From the NCBI GenBank assembly GCA_965242855.1, contig OZ251509.1, positions 2,418,001-2,482,000 on the forward strand: a DNA stretch of 64,000 nt. The letters run 5' to 3'. Shown piece after piece: positions 62,853 through 64,000 of this stretch. How positions within the stretch are numbered: position 1 is the first letter of the stretch; every line of letters starts with the position of its first letter. The position numbers and the translations under genes are program-made. The DNA is from WTGU01 sp965242855. Lineage in GTDB: Bacteria; Pseudomonadota; Alphaproteobacteria; UBA828. The notes beneath the pieces are model-generated. The model was not told where the DNA came from. It did no database searches and was given only the letters and a program-made list of their open reading frames with translations.

Positions 62853-63683
62853 ATGGGGCGCGCGCGCGCGATCGACCTGGCGGTGCTGACGGCGGGGTTC
62901 GCCTTCCTCTACCTCCCGATCCTCCTGCTGGTCGTCTATTCGTTCAACGAATCGAAGCTCGTCACCGTGTGGGCCGGGTTCTCCACCAGGTGGTACGCCG
63001 CGATGGCGGAGAACGCGCTCCTGCTCGACGCCGCCTGGACGACGCTCAAGGTCGCCCTCGTCTCCTCGACGGCGGCCCTGGTGCTGGGCACGCTCGCCGG
63101 CCTCGCCCTCGCCCGCCTCGGGCGGTTCCGCGGGCGCACGCTGTTCGCCGGCATGGTCTATGCGCCGCTGGTGATGCCGGAGGTGATCACCGGCCTGGCG
63201 ATGCTCCTCCTCTTCGTCGCGCTTTCCTGGGCGCGCGGCTACTGGACGGTGACCGTGGCCCACGTCACCTTCTCGATGGCCTATGTCGCGGTGGTCGTGC
63301 AGTCCCGCCTCCTCACCGTGGATCGCTCCCTGGAGGAGGCCGCGATGGACCTGGGCGCGCCGCCGGTCCGGACCTTCTTCGCGGTCACCCTGCCGATCAT
63401 CGCCCCGGCCCTGGTCGCCGGCTGGCTGCTCGCCTTCACGCTTTCGCTGGACGACCTCGTGATCGCCTCGTTCACGAGCGGGCCGGGTTCGACGACGCTG
63501 CCGATGAAGATCTATTCGCAGGTGCGCCTCGGGGTGACGCCGGAGATCAACGCCGTCTCGACGGTGCTCGTCGGGGCCGTCGCCGTCGGCGTCATCGGGG
63601 CGAGCCTCGTCAACAAGCGGGCCTGGCTCGCGCGCGGCGGCGGGCGCTCCGCGGTGCCTCAGAGCCGGTCGCGGAGCGCGTAG
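62853..63683 (+). CDS. potI: Polyamine-type ABC importer permease, PotI-like
   Basis: 276 residues. YLPILLLVVYSFNESKLV near the N-terminus and the EAA loop SLEEAAMDLGAPPVRTFFAV are typical, then LSLDDLVIASFTSGPGSTTL. It follows potH by one base. The 3' end overlaps the convergent oxidase gene by 25 bases. Confidence 0.92.
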   Translation: MGRARAIDLAVLTAGFAFLYLPILLLVVYSFNESKLVTVWAGFSTRWYAAMAENALLLDAAWTTLKVALVSSTAALVLGTLAGLALARLGRFRGRTLFAGMVYAPLVMPEVITGLAMLLLFVALSWARGYWTVTVAHVTFSMAYVAVVVQSRLLTVDRSLEEAAMDLGAPPVRTFFAVTLPIIAPALVAGWLLAFTLSLDDLVIASFTSGPGSTTLPMKIYSQVRLGVTPEINAVSTVLVGAVAVGVIGASLVNKRAWLARGGGRSAVPQSRSRSA

Positions 63684-64000
63684 CAGGCCAGTCCGAACGC
63701 GACGAGGGGCCGGCGCAGAAGCGCGCCGCCGGGGAACGCCGGCTGCGGCAGCCGCGCGAAGACGTCGAAGCGCTCCAGGGTCCCGGCGACGGCCTCGGCC
63801 ACGAGCTTGCCGGCGAGCGTCGTCAGCGCCACGCCGTGGCCCGAGAACCCCTGCGCGTAATAGAGATCGCCCGCGAGGCGGCCGACGCTCGGCATCCGGG
63901 TCCGCGTGATCGCCAGGGTGCCGCCCCACGCATGGTCGATTCGCGCGCCCGCGAGTTGCGGAAAGAGGCGCAGCATGCGGCGGCGGACGAGGCGGCCGGG
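63659..64000 (-). CDS. PuuB-like FAD-dependent oxidoreductase, C-terminal part
   Basis: 113 residues visible; the 5' part lies beyond the window. HAWGGTLAITRTRMPSVGRL, YYAQGFSGHGVALTTLAGKL and a final ALRDRL match the C-terminal end of gamma-glutamylputrescine oxidase-type DAO-fold enzymes. Location beside a polyamine importer supports a role in putrescine or related amine oxidation, but a sarcosine- or amino-acid oxidase-like specificity is possible. Confidence 0.75.
   Translation of the reverse strand, partial: PGRLVRRRMLRLFPQLAGARIDHAWGGTLAITRTRMPSVGRLAGDLYYAQGFSGHGVALTTLAGKLVAEAVAGTLERFDVFARLPQPAFPGGALLRRPLVAFGLACYALRDRL

Overview
The window is high-GC and reads as a chromosomal segment of an alphaproteobacterium. 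Supporting signs are an IalB-family periplasmic protein, a fused ispDF gene followed by pgpA and a CinA-type amidase, adk directly after secY, and the order tRNA-tuf-tRNA-secE-nusG-rplKAJL-rpoBC-rpsLG-fusA-tuf-S10-spc. Genus cannot be fixed from the sequence alone; a Rhodospirillales-like lineage is an inference.

Layout. 1-4152: 3' part of a large autotransporter (start lies outside the window) followed by an IalB-like secreted protein. 4904-9560: five-gene ABC importer of the branched-chain amino acid/urea/amide class (Tat-exported binding protein, two permeases, two ATPases). 9668-11671: decayed DUF4011-type helicase gene, spread over two frames with at least four frame changes and cut off inside its Walker A motif. 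11688-40986 (minus strand): one long informational block read from tRNA-Tyr down to adk, with RNA polymerase beta and beta', 30 ribosomal proteins, EF-G, two identical EF-Tu genes, SecE, NusG, SecY and three tRNAs. It stops after adk; rpsM, rpsK, rpoA and rplQ, which normally follow, are not here. 41173-44389 (plus): rlmB, tRNA-Thr, ispDF, pgpA and a CinA-type amidase.

44423-64000 is metabolic accessory DNA: a LamB/YcsF protein with a glutamate-semialdehyde-aminomutase-like enzyme, a Sel1-type lipobox-less secreted protein, rpmG, a small methyltransferase, three further class III aminotransferases, two glutathione transferases, two luciferase-like flavin oxidoreductases, an acetoacetate-decarboxylase-like protein, an OsmC protein, a hydratase/FAH-type enzyme, a complete polyamine-type ABC importer (potFGHI-like) and the end of a PuuB-like FAD oxidase. 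The combination points to uptake and transamination of amines or polyamines. A lower-GC gene in the middle (53855-54859) looks like an orphan Mrr-type restriction nuclease with an altered catalytic motif.

Most notable: the break in the ribosomal operon beside the helicase wreck, a 24-bp tandem duplication of the 5' end of tRNA-Trp, two tuf copies identical over about 1.2 kb whose codon choice departs from their neighbours, overlapping alternative hairpins between rpoC and rpsL, cysteine-bracketed loops in the autotransporter, and the unusual nuclease. I did not find a clear multi-gene system of wholly unknown type.
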